Assembly (NCBI RefSeq): GCF_021869535.1
Contig: NW_026262701.1
Coordinates: 5,471,501 to 5,535,500 of the forward strand
Origin: Mytilus californianus
Taxonomy: Eukaryota; Mollusca; Bivalvia; Mytilida; Mytilidae
DNA: 64,000 nucleotides
Direction of reading: 5' to 3'
The notes under the pieces were generated by a model. It saw only the letters and a list, made by a program, of their open reading frames with translations. It searched no databases and had not been told where the DNA came from. Shown piece after piece: positions 42,801 to 57,800 of this stretch. The translations under genes and the position numbers were made by a program. Numbering within the stretch: the first letter of the stretch is position 1; each line of letters opens with the position of its first letter.

Positions 42801-45800
42801 AACTAGAAAAATGCTTGTTTTGGCCCCTTTTAGGCCCCTAATTCCTAAACGGTTAAGACCATCATCACCAAAATCAATCCCAACCATCCCTTTTGTGGTA
42901 TTGAACCTTCTTAAAAAAATTCATAGAGATCCATTCTCTTAAACTAAAGTTATTGTCCGGAAACCAATGTGTCTTCGGACGACGACGACATCATACCATT
43001 ATACGATCCAAAAAATTTTTTTGCGGTCGTATAAAAACTGATTTTATTGAAATTGGGATTCATTCTTCATTACAAAAATACACTTTCTGTATTCAAATGA
43101 CTAATTTTGTTCATGTGTTCAAAGAAATTTGATAGGGAAAAAAAATTAAATAAATGTGGATAGTGTCCACATGTGGACACAGATGATGCCCCCGCTTGCA
43201 TATCATATAGTTATAAAGGGACATAACTGAAGAATGGTAAAAGTGACGCTACCCAAATTTGAACTTGATCTGAGTTTTGTGGTAATAAGCATTGTGTGTT
43301 AGTCTCATAACATTTGGTTGAGGCTAACTTAAGTAGAGAACAGAAACTAAAAATTCAGCAATTTTTCTATTTGTAAACACACATAACTCTAGAACGGTTG
43401 TGTATAAGTTTTATAACATTTGGTTGAGACAAACTAAAGTTAGAAAACGGAAACAAAAAATTTGTACTTGATCTTAGTTTTGTGGTAATGAATATTGTGT
43501 ATAGGTTTCATAATGTTTGGTTGGGGCAAACTTAAGTTACAGAATGGAAACTAAATATTTTGCAATCTTTCGATTTATAAAGGGGCATAACTCAATAATG
43601 GTTAAAGTGACACTACCCAAATTCAACTTGATCTGTGTTTTATCAGTGGAAGTCAAAATTAAACATTGCATTGTATAAAGCAATGATTGTAGTTGATTCA
43701 ACTATAATCATGGACAAATGAAGATAACTCAAATTTAAAAAATTACTTGATATTTAGAAGAAAATAAAAAATTTGCAATTTTTCCATTTATAAAGGGGCA
43801 TAACTCTAGAACGGTTGAAGTGACGCCATCAAAATTCAAACTTGATCTGTGTTTTGTGGTAATAAGCATTGTGTATAAGTTTCACAACATTTGGTTGAGG
43901 CAAACTTAAGTTAGAGAACGGAAACTAAAAATTTTGCAATTTTTCCATTTATAAAGGGAAATAACTCTATAACGGTTAAAGTGACGCCACCAAAATTCAA
44001 ATTTGATCTGTGTTTTGTGGTAATAAGCATTGTGTATAAGTTTCACAACATTTGGTTGAGGCAAACTTAAGTTAGAGAACGGAAACTAAAAATTTTGCAA
44101 TTTTTCCATTTATAAAGGGGCATAACTCTAGAACGGTTAATGTGACGCCACCAAAATTCAAACTCGATCTGTGTTTTGTGGTAATAAGCATTGTTTCATA
44201 ACCAATTTTGGGACGTACATACTTACGTTCGTACGTACAGACGGACAAGGGTAAAACTTAATGCCTCCACTGCTACTGCGGGGGCATAAAAAATATTGGT
44301 TTGCTAAGTTAATTTTACTTACTGTTTCAAGCCAATCACTGATAAGTGTAACCTAAATTATTGATTCATTCCAGATTGATTAATTTTTGGTGTTTTAACC
44401 CACTTTTGAGCACCGCTTTTGGGCTATTTCGTGGCGGCCAGTTTTTATTGGTGGAGAAAGCCATAGTGCCCGGAGAAAACCACCGACCTTCGATAGGAAA
44501 ACTGACAATCCTAGTCAATAAAGATTGGAGTCGAGTGCACCCCCACGAGCGGGGTTCGAACTCACAACCTCAGTGTTGACTGGCTAGTGATTACAGTAGT
44601 AACTAATTAGACCACTCGGCCACTGAGACCCCGATTCATTCCAGATGATTATTGCACAAATTTATCAAGTAAAATATAGACCTTACTTGGATACCTTTTT
44701 TTACATTTATATTTAATTTTTTCTATTGAAAAAAAAAATCTTGTTAATCCTTAATCATTTATCTTTCAGACATAATTTATAGAATCATTTTATGTAGTGT
44801 AGATCAAAAGTAATAGCTATATATAGGCAATGAATAAATCTATCATTTCTATATATCAAACATCTAATATATACATTTTGTGTATTCAATAATAAGGTCA
44901 AATATTTGGGTATTGAGATGTATAATGAAGGATCTGCTTAATTATGTAAGACTGAGGTTGATTAGTAATTTGGTCAAGATGATTGGTATTTAAGGAGGTG
45001 GGACAATCTAATTAAGAGCCCCACCTTGTCTCTGACTGTTTGGTGATCATTGCAGTTGTCAATCATGCTGGTAATGTATTATTACTCTTACCTAATTGGA
45101 ATTACAAAGCTAGCCTGTAAATTGACACAAGAGTGCACACGCTGAAATGTCTCGCCTTCTTTACTAACCATTGATATTATGTTGATAGTCCTAAATATAA
45201 AGCTTTACTACAACTATCAACCTTACAATCATTCAATACACTAAATATAGTTGACCTATTGCTTATAGTTTCTAAGAAACAGACTTAACCAAGAAAACTA
45301 AACATTGACCAATGAACCATGAAAATGAGGTCAAGGTCAGATAAATCATGCCAGACAGACATGTACACCTTACAATCAACCTATGCATTAAATATAGTTG
45401 ACCTATTGCTTATAGTATCTAAGAAACAAACTTAACATTGACCAATGAACCAACAAATGAGGTCAAGGTCAGATGATACTTGCCAGACAGACATATACAG
45501 CTTTCAATCCTTCTATACAAAAAATATACAGCAAATATAGTTGACCTTTTGAATATAATAATAGAAAAAAAGACCAAAACTCAAAAACTTAACTTTGACC
45601 ACTGAACCATGAAAATGAGGTCAAGGTCAGATGACACCTGCCAGTTGGACATGTACACCTTAAAATCATTCCATACACCAAATATAGTTGACCTATTGCA
45701 TATAATAATAGAAAAACAGCCCAAAACACAAAAACTTAACTATAACCACTGAACCATGAAAATGAGGTCAAGGTCAGATGACACCTGCCAGTTGGACATG

Positions 45801-48800
45801 TACACCTTACAATCCTTCCATACACCAAATATACTAGACCTATTGCTTATAGTATCTGAGATATGGACTTGACCACGAAAACTCAACCTTGTTCACTGAT
45901 CCATGAAATGAGGTCGAGGTCAAGTGAAAACTGACTGACGGGCATGAGGACCTTGCAAGGTATGCACATACCAAATATAGTTATCCTATTACTCTTAATA
46001 AGAGAGAAATTAACATTACAAAAAATCTTAACTTTTTTCAAGTAGTCACTGGACCATGAAAATGAGGTCAAGGACAATGGACATGGGACAGACGGAAACT
46101 TCATAACATAAGGCATCTATATGCAAAGTATGAGGCATCCAGGTCTTCCACCTTCTAAAATATAAAGCTTTTTAGAAGTTAGTTAACGCCACCGATCACT
46201 ATCCCTATGTCGAGCTTTCTGCGACAAAAGTCGCGGGCTCGACAAAAACTAGAGACTCACATACTTGAATGAACTGCTCCCAAGATATAACCCAAATTTT
46301 TCACAGCTCATATGTGCTTATGTACAAAGGAATGAGAATTACATGGTTTATACATTCTGTAGATTTAGTAGCTAACCTGTGCTACTTCATGTTTGGGAGG
46401 CCGGTGCCTTAGGAACAATGGTTCCAATCTTTCCAAAAATTGATCAGCACTAATTATCCAACTTGTCACTGATCTTGCTGATATTAACCTTAGATATTAA
46501 TTCTATAAAATTCCAACAAGAAATGTAGGGGCAAGATTGCATACAATGCAATTTTCCATAGAATTTACATTTCCAAGGGACATAACTTATGCATAGATTT
46601 TTAGAACTCATCCCAGACATTGCTGATATAAACCTTTGGTATAAATTACATAAAAATCTGGCTAGGATTGTACATCAGAATCTAATGCACTTACAAGACC
46701 AGAGTGACTGATTATAATCAAGTTGCAGTGAGGGACAAACAAATAATATTTTTCACTCAACCCTCCCCTTTTAAATCTTGATCAGTGGAATAACAAAAGC
46801 TATAATCCATGAAAAAAATTAGTTTGAGGTCAGATGAACCCTGTCAGATGGATAGTATATACGTATCATGCAATAACCCAAAACTTTACCATGAGAATGT
46901 ACAAATTTCACACTGTCACATTTCAATGTCCAGTGAACCATTAAATCAAATTAGGGTCAACACAATAGTTTGGCAAATAAAAAAAAAATCTAAAGATACA
47001 TTTCCACTAAGGTCCACAACTTCATACTTTTACCAAAAAACTTAACCTGATATGGGATGGTTGAACTGATGAAAAGAGGGACAGACAAACAGACCTAAAA
47101 CATAATGCCACCCTACTATCTAAGGCCAGACATAAAAATCATGTGAGAAAAAAGGACCTATACAGTTTTTTATGTAGTCAATGAACCATGAAATTGGGGT
47201 CAAGCATATGCCAGACAGAAACCTAAGACCATCATTAGGCATATGCGAGACTTTATTATAAAACTATTCAACATTCTGCAAAAAATGCTTTATTCAAAAA
47301 GTTCATGTAATCCCCAAAATACAATTTCTTTTTGTCACATGGGAGTAATCAATCTAAAATACTCAGCCTCATACTGTCCAGGCACATGAGGACATCATTT
47401 AGTAGTTGGACTGTTTGGTGATTTTTTTTATCAAGATTCATCATTTCCTCAATGTTTAAGAATTTTATCAATTATTTTTCTTCATGAAATATAATATTTT
47501 ACACACCTTGTTCATAAGAACACCTTTTAAAAACAAAAAAAATACTATAAAAGACTATATAAGTCCAGATTTCAGATTGAGGTTTGACTATTAAAGTCAA
47601 AGTGTCATGACCCAAAATAATCCCTCTCAAACAAATCTTGCTACAAGCCTGCCTTAACAACTTACATATCTGGACAATCATTATAACACTGTTCTGCCAC
47701 ATGCTGAATTATCTTCTTAATAAATCCCTACAAACAGAAATAAAAAACTCTATAATCACTCATCAGGTTTCATACAGGAGAGCAATATGTAATTATTTTC
47801 ATTTTATTAATTGATTTAGCCACTTAAGACCTTTCATACCTCAAAAAAAACAAAGACGTCTCAAAAACTTATTAAAGCCTAACCAAAATAAAAGAAGAAT
47901 GTGTGCGAGGACATGAATGCCCGTCTCAAACTTGCTTATAATAGATAAAACTTTTTGAGAGCATTTGATCTCACTGCTAGTTTTTAAAGAGTTCACTTGT
48001 TCTAGTCTTAGGTTTTTGTGCAGTGTGTTAATTATTTTCATATTTTCACTGTTTTGCTTTTATTTCTTATTTACAAGTTTTCTGTCCAGTGAATTTCTCA
48101 GTTCTTGAATAATGCTTTGGTTCTTTTACTTCAAATATTTTTCATAGCTTTACTTGTTTATTTGTTAAACTAAGCATTTATGAATGTAATAGTAGTTATA
48201 AGTGAAGATCACACTTTTTGTGCCCTCTGGTTTATTTTTATCATTACGATATTATAATAAATAATAAAATGCTCCGCTGGGGCGCAGCTTGATACGACCG
48301 CAGAGGTCGAACCCTGAACAGTTGGGGCAAGTATGGACACAACATTCAAGCTTGATACAGCACTGAATTTGGATTGTAATTAAATATTTGACACAGCATA
48401 GGTTCCTGACACAGAATGAATGTGGTCTAAGAACTTAAAATTTTTTAATTTACCTATTCAAACCATATCATTATTATTTGCTTTTATATATAAATCAGAA
48501 ATAATCAATTTAAAATGGAAAATTTTAAAGAAAAAAAAAAGGAAAAAAAGGAAAAAAAATCCAAATCTTTTGAACCCCCTTATGATTCATAACCACCAAA
48601 CTCAATCCCAGCCTTCCCTTTGTGGTATGGTACCTTGCAGTACAATTTCATAGAGATCCATAAACTTGAACACAAGTTATTGTCTGGAAACTAGAAAAAT
48701 GCTTATTTTTGGCCCCTTATTCCTAAATGTTTTGGGCAATTACCCCCAAACTCAATTCCAGCTTTCCCTTTGTGATATGGAACTTGTAGTACAATTTCAT

Positions 48801-51800
48801 AAAGATCCATACACTTACACACAAGTTATTGTCATGAAACTAGAAAAATGCTTGGTTTTTTTTGCCCCTTTTTGGCCCCTTATTCCTAAACATTTTGGGC
48901 AATTACCCCCAAACTCAATTCCAGCTTTCCCTTTGTGATATGGAACCTTGTAGTACAATTTCATAAAGATTCATACACTTACACACAAGTTATTGTTATG
49001 AAACTAGAAAAATGCTTGTTTTTTGCCCCTTTTTTGCCCCTAATTCCTAAAATTTGGAGGCAATTACCCCCAAAATCAATCCCAGCATTCCCTTTCAGTT
49101 GAACGGCAAACGATTTAATGGCGTCTAAGTTCAAGACATTGGTCACGTGATAAAAGGTCAGAGTTTACCGTTTTCTTGTGAACGTGTACACCTCTTGGTT
49201 TTTTACCTCGTATCGTCTAATTGTAACTCGTACATAAATAAAACTTGTAGGGTCCAAATCTTGAGTGAATAAGCTTCATTATTATGTATACTTATTTATG
49301 AAAGGTGTTATAAATGTATTCTAAAACAACTATGGAAGTTGAAATTTTTTTTGGAAAATTTGCGTAGGTCTACGGAAAATCCCAAATCACTTCTTAAATG
49401 GGTTTGGTAACGTATGGAGGGGTATAAAATATGAAGTAAAACCATTTTTTGGATCTTATATATTAATTATAGATCATAAATTCCCCGGATACGCAATTGT
49501 GTCAGCTTATTCGTGGCGAAGCGGAGATCAACGGGAGATAACTCCGTACACGCGTCGTAGGAAACTGCAAGTTCACAACAGTAAATTCGAGTAAAATTAA
49601 TGATTGTAGTTATATTTCGACACTTTCTTGAATAACCATTCAATATTTAATGTTCCTCTACTCTTGTAACATTAAAATAGTCATGGAATGTTTGAATATG
49701 GCATTTTTTCAAGTACCATAAAACAGGTTTTTGAAAACTTCCAAAGAAGAAAATTATAGATAACTGACTTTTCTCTGAAACTTGGACTTATTTGTATATT
49801 CTCAAACACCCTTTTGGTAGATGGAATGATACAAGTCTTTGTTTTACTTTCTTTGTATCAATATTCTTAGAAAGGATATGAAAATAAACTCAGTGTTTGT
49901 ACATGTTGGTTGTTTAGAACAGTTTGTTTAAATATATTAAAATTTCACTCTAAAATTAGACTTGAATTTTTATATTTAAATAAGTATCTAACATAGAAAG
50001 TTGTTAATCTGGTGCACTGAAAATGTTCCATCAGAAATGAGATTTAACAAAGTTATTTAGACTGAAGAACTTGTCACTTTTTATGCTGATCATATGGGGA
50101 AAAAAGAGTGATATTATAAATTCTAACACAGCATCAATTGTGAAACAATAGTTCTTTCCTACAGACATTTTATTTTTCAAGATGCGAGGCTTGCCGATCA
50201 ATTTACATATTTAAGATTTCACTGTTAAGAGTGGAAAAATAACTTATTGACAGAGATTCTGTATGGGAATGTTTCTCTTGATATTTTTAAATACATTTAT
50301 GTTACCAACTACATTGTATCTTTGTTTTTCTACTATGATCTGCAAAGAGATGGGTTCTTTATGTGTGACCTCAATGATCGTCAAGCATGATTATTGGTAG
50401 CCTTTATTCCTGATGTAACAATGGAAAATTCTGAGAAAAGCAAGAACTTTTAAGCAGATCCAGGTCTTTTATAAAGAGAGGGTGGATTATTCCTAATTTC
50501 CGTATACAGAAAAAACATATTTCATTTCATGCCAAATAATTACATACAAGAGGGGTTTATCAGCCATTTGTCAGCAGAACTTGTGTTACAATAGAATTTA
50601 ACTTTGCATTACATTAAAATACAATATGGAAAAAAAGAAAATGTAGACAATACATGCCCCCCTCCTCTTTGAAAATTGGCTTGATCCACCCCCGAGATAA
50701 GAAACTATATAAGATGTACAAGTTCCGTTGTTCGCTCTTAATCAAGAGAAAAAATCTGAACATCCAAAAAGCCAGAAAGGGATTTAAAACATTATAATCA
50801 ACACAAAGAAAACTGAACAAAAAGCTGTATTGCAATCTGATATCATGCAGTTCTCATAATTCCTATTATATGTATTACTTCAAGTTTTGATTTTTTTTCC
50901 TTATATTTGAATTCATAAGTCCTACAAACAACTGTTGAGTCCTTTAATTAAATTATTGATTAAATAATGAATGATTAGCTAAGCTGGTCTGTAAATAAAG
51001 TCTGAAAATGCTTTGTTTAAATAAAAGAGTGTTATTTTGTCATAAAATATACTGAATCAACTTCAAATTTAATCCAAATTCATATTTAACTGCTCTAAAA
51101 TCCATAGTCAATTGAACTACAAAACAAAAACCTGAGACTACTATAACAATTAACATAGAGATTGGTCACTTCCCATGTTATAGTAGTCTCAGACAAAAAC
51201 AAAGCTGACTTAAATACATGTACAGTATGTTCAGAAATTTTTTGAAGAATGGACAACAATGAGATATTTATTTTTCTGATATCAGAAAAAATCTCATAGT
51301 ATCAAATCAGAATGAGAGTTCTTTTTATTGAGATAATCAATTTAATCGCATTATTTACTTTAATAAAAACCTCATGATAATATCTGAATTTACAGTCATG
51401 ACTTAGCTTGTCAACCTCTACACTTAAAAATTTAAGGTTCCTAGGCCTAAATGTGGTTGAAATACAGACAATTTTGGTAACTTTTACAAAAAATCTCTTT
51501 TTTATGACATACCTTACAATTTCAGAATAAGCTGCATTAAGTTATATATGTATCACATATAAGAATGCTAGTTTGTATTTTAATATCATGATTATTGCAA
51601 TAAGTTGTTATTATTCAATTAATTAAAAAAAACATCAATTATTTTTGAATTGATAGATCTGGAACTAGTACATACATTTGTTTTTTTTAAACATCTATAT
51701 ACTATTCATTAGGGAACTTATTCAAATATATTTTGTACAAGACAGTCATGGCAGTTCACAATTACAGTGGTCATTTTAAACATAATGACACAATTTATAC

Positions 51801-54800
51801 TACCAAATTTTATTGTTGATATATGTAAACTGAAATTATTGCAGAATTTTTCTTTCAAATGATTTAATGTTTGTTAGTCACTTACTTTAGATACTTAACC
51901 TGTACTAAAATAAAGAGATGTGGTATGATTGCCAATGAGATAACAGTATAGAAACTATCCACCAGAGTCCAAATGTCTGTTAGCAGTTAAATTATAAGTC
52001 ACTTTACAGACATCAACAATGAATACATTTCATTGTTATCAGACAGATGAGGAAAAAGAGTAATGATAGCTTTTTAGCTTACTACATGTACAAGAGAATA
52101 TAAGAAATATAATAATATAAATAAGGAAACAATAGAGACAAAAAAGACAGGACTTAGCCACTGGACTATATGTAAAGTGTTCCCTTACTAATCCTTAAAG
52201 GAGCTGCTGTATACTTAGAAAAAAGGATGTTGAGGACTTGGCCACATCAATCAGCATTTTTAGACACTACATTATGGTCAATTGCAATCTGCCCTATTTG
52301 CTCCAACCTCTAATGAGTATTAAAATTAATACATAGGGTGGGAATTAAACCCATGTATGTTCATTTACTCTATTGTTCTCTATGTACATACATGTACATG
52401 TATATGAAATATATCAAATGCAAAAATATGCTGGAATGTAAATATGGTAATTTACATCATGTACATTATTACAGCCTCTTTTTTTAAGGACCTAGTAAAG
52501 GAGGTCCCTGGACCTAGCTAGACCTATTTCTTAGGCAAGGTGTATTATATAACTCTTGAAAGTAGTTAAATGCAATTGTAAAATTAATTTTATCTGCTGT
52601 TAAACAATAATAACACGATAATGGTTATTTCTAAGTATTTAGTAACAACAGCGTGCAATTTAGGTAAACAAACATCAATTATCTACCACGTGTTTGTCTG
52701 CTGTGCTTGAATATTCAAAACGACCCATCGGGTTTATTTACACGAATTTTTGCTAAAGCAGACAGTTAAACATGTCTGTTTACCTAATAAGTTCTATAAA
52801 AAATGCATTTGCTGTTATGACTTGTGTATGCATGGAAATATAATGAACATAACATTGATTATTTACCGTAAATATTGAATACACATCATTCCTGAGCTAT
52901 ACACACAAAACACATGGCACTTTTGTAACGATGGATGGTAACGTATAGCCACTTTATAACAGTAAATCCCATTGGATAAGCTACCCTACACAGTACATAA
53001 TATGCAAATTAATGATTGGATACGAATTTGTGTCAGCTCTCAAATCGATGGAAAAATATAAACATTGGAATCCGCCATTTTGACATAGGAAACAAACTAA
53101 TTTTGAATCTTGGATTAAAGGACATTGTGCACATTTCCAGCATATCATGCATAACCAGTCATGTGCAAATATATCTTTTAATTAGTTTTATACACTTACT
53201 TTTCTATGTTTTAGTTAATTTAATGTTTTAATTTACTACAGAACGGAACATCGTTCTCAAAGACGCCGTAGAAAAAATTATAGGTGGCGCTGTTTGTGGG
53301 CGTAAACATTTTACATACGGGTACTTTTTTTGTCGACAAATTGACCTCTATCTGTCAGATTCAGGCGTTTGCCGTTCAACTGTTTGTGATATGGAACCTT
53401 GTGGTACAATGTCAGAGAGATCCATACACTTACACACAAGTTATTGTCATGAAACTAGAAAAATGCTTTTTTTTTGCTCCTTTTTGGCCCCTAATTCCTA
53501 AAATTTGGAGGCAATTACCCCCCAAATCAATCCCAGTATTCCCTTTGTGATATGGAACCTTGTGGTACAATGTCATAGAGATCCATACACTAACACACAA
53601 GTTATGTCTGGAAGTTACAAGAATGCTTATTTTTGGCCCCTTTTTGGCCCCCAATTCCTTAACTGTTGGTATCATAACCCCCAAAATCAATCCCCACCTT
53701 CCTTTTGTGGTATTGAACCTTATGGTAAAATTTCATAGAGATCCATTCACTTAAACTAAAGTTAGAGTGCGAAAACCAATGTGTCTTCAGACGACAACGA
53801 TGACGACGACGACGCCAACGTCATACCAATAAAAATTGTTATTTACCTAATGTGAGTTTCCAATCTAGAACAGTAAGTGACTCACTGCCCAAATTTGAAC
53901 TCTGTCTGCAAGTTTTGGTTCTCAGCATTGTGTATGAGTTTCTTAAAATTTGGATGGAAAAAGCTTATGTGAGAGTGCGGAAACGAAAATGGGACGGACA
54001 GAAATTCAAGGGTTACACTAAATGCCCCAGGGGGCATAAAAAGTTTGATCTACCTGATAAAAACAAATATCTCCAAGAAAATTTAATATATGAACTAAAA
54101 ATTATTTATAAATATAAAGAAACGTATAAATAAAAGCATTTTGCCTGTATTACTCCCAATGCCCTATTTCCTATATTGGTGTCCATATACAAATAAGAAA
54201 ATGTTGCAGAAGATGGATACTTTATAGAAAAGATATTGTTTTAATAATACCATGACGGAAAAGAAAATTATATTTATTGGAGTAATAATAAATTTTCCAG
54301 TCAATGTAATATTTAAAACTTTCTCATATACTTACAATATCTGCATTTTTTTTCAAGTAATAAATAGATGATGCCAGTGATATTTCAGGAGGAATGTAGT
54401 GACTTATGACAACAGTGTGTATCAGCTCTAGCTTCAATGATGCCAAAAATGTCCTTGGAAGTAGATAATCAACTTCAAAGTATGGTTTCAGTTTCTCTAA
54501 TATCTCATCCTTTGGCCTGCAAAAATATATAACTTCTAAATTTTAAAATCTTGAACACTGTACATTGTTATATCTAATTTTTTTGAGGACAGGATACTTT
54601 AAACATTTCTAGATACGAAGTGCCATACACAGTTGTCTGGCATAATCAATGAGTTATAAGTAACTAACTGCTTTCTATGGTTGTTTGCTTTGTTCTTATT
54701 AATAAAACTAAAAATAACACTGGAAATGTGGTCAAGCTAAACCATATGATGTACAGCAGACTGATATATACAACTCCCAACCAATCGACAAACAAAATAT

Positions 54801-57800
54801 TAATAACCTATCACATAGTTACTGAAAAATAGACCTAGTTTTGAAAACTTAATCTGATCAATGAAGTGTGAAATTGAGTAAGACTAACATATACACCTCA
54901 TTACAAATTCATAAACCAATAATTGTTGACCAATCAAATATAAGTATGAAGAATAGACAACACCCTTAAAACTTAACCTTGACCATCAAGCATAAAAGAG
55001 GGATAAAGGTCATTATAACAAAGAAATAAACTCCTCACAACCAATATACCAAATAGTGTTGATATATCAGATAAGCTTTATCATATTTTAGAAGTTGCTC
55101 TAACATGTTATTATGCCTTAAATTTTTGCATGTGTGCTATATTTTATTTGTGCTTAATTTTAGTTGTGCTTAATTTTTAGTTGTGCTTCAGCTTTGGCTT
55201 TAGATATGTATTTTAAAAGTGCTTTGCATGTATTTCGATATGACTGTGCTGTTATATATCCTGTCTGCATGTTGTGTGTTTTAATGTTGTGTTTGTGTTA
55301 CCTTATATTCGGTAAAAAGCTCTTAAGAGCTTATGTTTGTATTGTTATATGTGAACCGAATCAAAATAAAACTTTCGTATTCGTATTCGTATATATTTTC
55401 AATGAGGAACAGATCTCATTCTAAAAACTTAAACTGACTAATGGAGTCAGATATTGAGTTCAAGGTGATATGACATATGTCAGACAGACATATACTTCTT
55501 GCATCAAACCCACTACTATATATTGTTGATCTATCCCGAAAACCTGTCAGGCCTTTTATAGCCGACTATAGGGTATGGGTTTTTCTCATTGTTGAAGGCC
55601 GTATGGTTGCCTTTAATTGCTTACATCCACTTCATTTGAACTTGGGTAGATAGTTGTCTTATTGGAAATCATACCACCTCTTCTTATTTTTATAATGAAT
55701 ATAGAATTAGATAGAAAATCATTCAGAGCAAATATATGTTTTTCCTTTTACTATTACATAAGGATAACTATGATATTGTTCAAAAGAATTGAAATTCCAT
55801 GGATGACATAACTTTTGATTACCTAATGGTCAACATTTATCAATGTCCATATATTTAGTAATCATTTCTTGGAAATCCTAATGGGAACAGTATGTGATTT
55901 CTTGTTTTAGTCCAAACACTTTTAAATGAAAATGGTGTATTGCCCTAACAAGTTCAGCTTTAAGTTTTTATTGTGTTGAGAATCAGCGGCTCTTTTCACA
56001 AAAAAACTTAAGAGTAAAAATACTCGTAAGTCATACACATTTCAGTATAACTTACGATCAATTTTAATTGTGATATTTTTTGTGAAAAGAGTCGCATGTG
56101 ATTATCCATGAGCAGTGAGTGTCAATTCTTAATCAACTTTAATCTGATGACATTAAATTTTTAAATGTTTACCGGTCCCAATTAGATTTTCCTTTAAAAT
56201 ATTCATGATCACCACCAAAGTCACTAACACCCCACCAAAATGGTGTTTTCTCAGCATGGTCTACTTTTGGTGGTGCATTTTCAAATGGAAAACTATACTT
56301 GAACATTGAATGAATGACAGGAACACAGAACATCCAGCTTGGATCTGATGTACTAAATGCTATGCCTCTTGCAAATTTCAATACTGAATCAGCAACATTT
56401 CTGTAAAAAAAGAATAACAAATAAAAAAACATTCCTAAACTAGAGAAAATGTACTTTGCAATCAACATTTATAAAAATGGAAGCAATCTCATAAATGGGG
56501 CTTTCAACACATTCTAATGTAGCTATAGAAATAAAGGCATGCCAGGGTGCCAACCTCTTATAGCCCTTATGGCAAGTAATTTTAGGTCACTAAAATCAGT
56601 AGAGGAGAATGCACTTTTAGGGCAAGCATAGATTTTAAGATTTGATTTAACAGTTTGTGTAATATTAATAAAAAAATAACATTCTTCCCTTTCATCAACT
56701 TTACAATTTGGATTTTTATATAAACAAAGAACATGTGTCCAAAGGACATCAAGCCCCCGATCACACTATCACATTTCCATGTTCAGTGAACAACAATATC
56801 TAGCCAAAACTCTTAATGTTTCAATACATTTTAAAAATCTAACATCATAATGAACATTTGTACAGTACTAAGTTTCATGTTGATATGATAAAAATTTCAT
56901 GGTAAACTATCATAAACCAAAAGTTTAACCTAATCGAAAGCAGACTGGAAATCATGACCATAGAAATGTTGGAGAGGCATAAAATTTCAGTTGCTTCATT
57001 ATCAAAAGTATGGTTTCTTTTTGACCTTGCACTATTTACACTTATGACTTGGCTATGACTCATACATGATAGTTTGATTAAAGAAAGAACCAGTTGAACA
57101 GTTTGATATTCAAAGATAAAATATAGGTCAAGGTCATCTGTGTTTGCCTAACATTGGCTACTATCCAAGAATTTGTCCACTGACATTACTCATTTCTCTA
57201 TGAGTTGTAAATGCTGAAATTTAGGCATTTAACTGCAAAACACAAAACTAAATCAGTCATTGAATATTGTCAAGTTGACCACCAATACTATCAAAATGTG
57301 TCTAAAATATTATCTCTCCATGACTTTAGTTTCTTAAATATGGACCTTCACCTTCACATCAAACTTAACCAGAAAAGTTCATATTGAAGTGTAAGCAATA
57401 AGATCCTATGGTAGCATGGATCTCATAACACATTTTTGATCCAAGATGAACTGAAACTAGAGGCTCTCAAGAGCCTGTGTCGCTCACCTTGGTCTATATG
57501 CATATTCAACAGGGGACACTCTCCAACATTGTAGACGAGAATAGAATTAATGACAAAAATCTCTGTTTTTTTTTGTATCTTATTTTGCTGATCATTGAAG
57601 TCTGTTTAGTTTCTCTCTATCTTCATGATCTTATTTAGCTTTTGCTCTAAACACAAAAGAAGGTAAAAAAACTCCTATAAAGAGTAACAGTCTACTTATT
57701 ATATCAGCAAAATTTGACTTATTAGTAGGTCTCGTCTTGCTTATCATTTTTGATTATTTAAGTTTCTATCTATCTATTATAATTAATATCATACAAGGAA

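Larger units (their letters stand above)
49096..53382. mobile_element. 4,287-bp element with 17-bp TIRs nested in family D copy 2
   Basis: Left end CAGTTGAACGGCAAACG (49096-49112), right end CGTTTGCCGTTCAACTG (53366-53382), an exact inverse. Both sides are flanked by TTT; removing the element and one TTT restores the family D phrase CCCTTTGTGATATGG seen in sister copies. No frame longer than about 75 codons, so it has no transposase. A 3-bp duplication fits PIF/Harbinger or CACTA-type elements, but the terminal bases are not decisive. The interior carries SINE/LINE-like repeat L (inverted, 51899-51990) and a hairpin at 51132-51192. Confidence 0.85.

Noticed and set aside
42417..42942. Plus-strand frames of 77-95 codons in family D (also at 48.4-48.9, 53.3-53.7 and 62.0-62.7 kb)
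   Set aside because: Same tandem core read in open frames; frames differ among copies and both strands are open.
50614..50835. 73-codon minus-strand frame inside the 4.29-kb element as a possible transposase remnant
   Set aside because: Phenylalanine/leucine-rich low-complexity translation with no catalytic motif.
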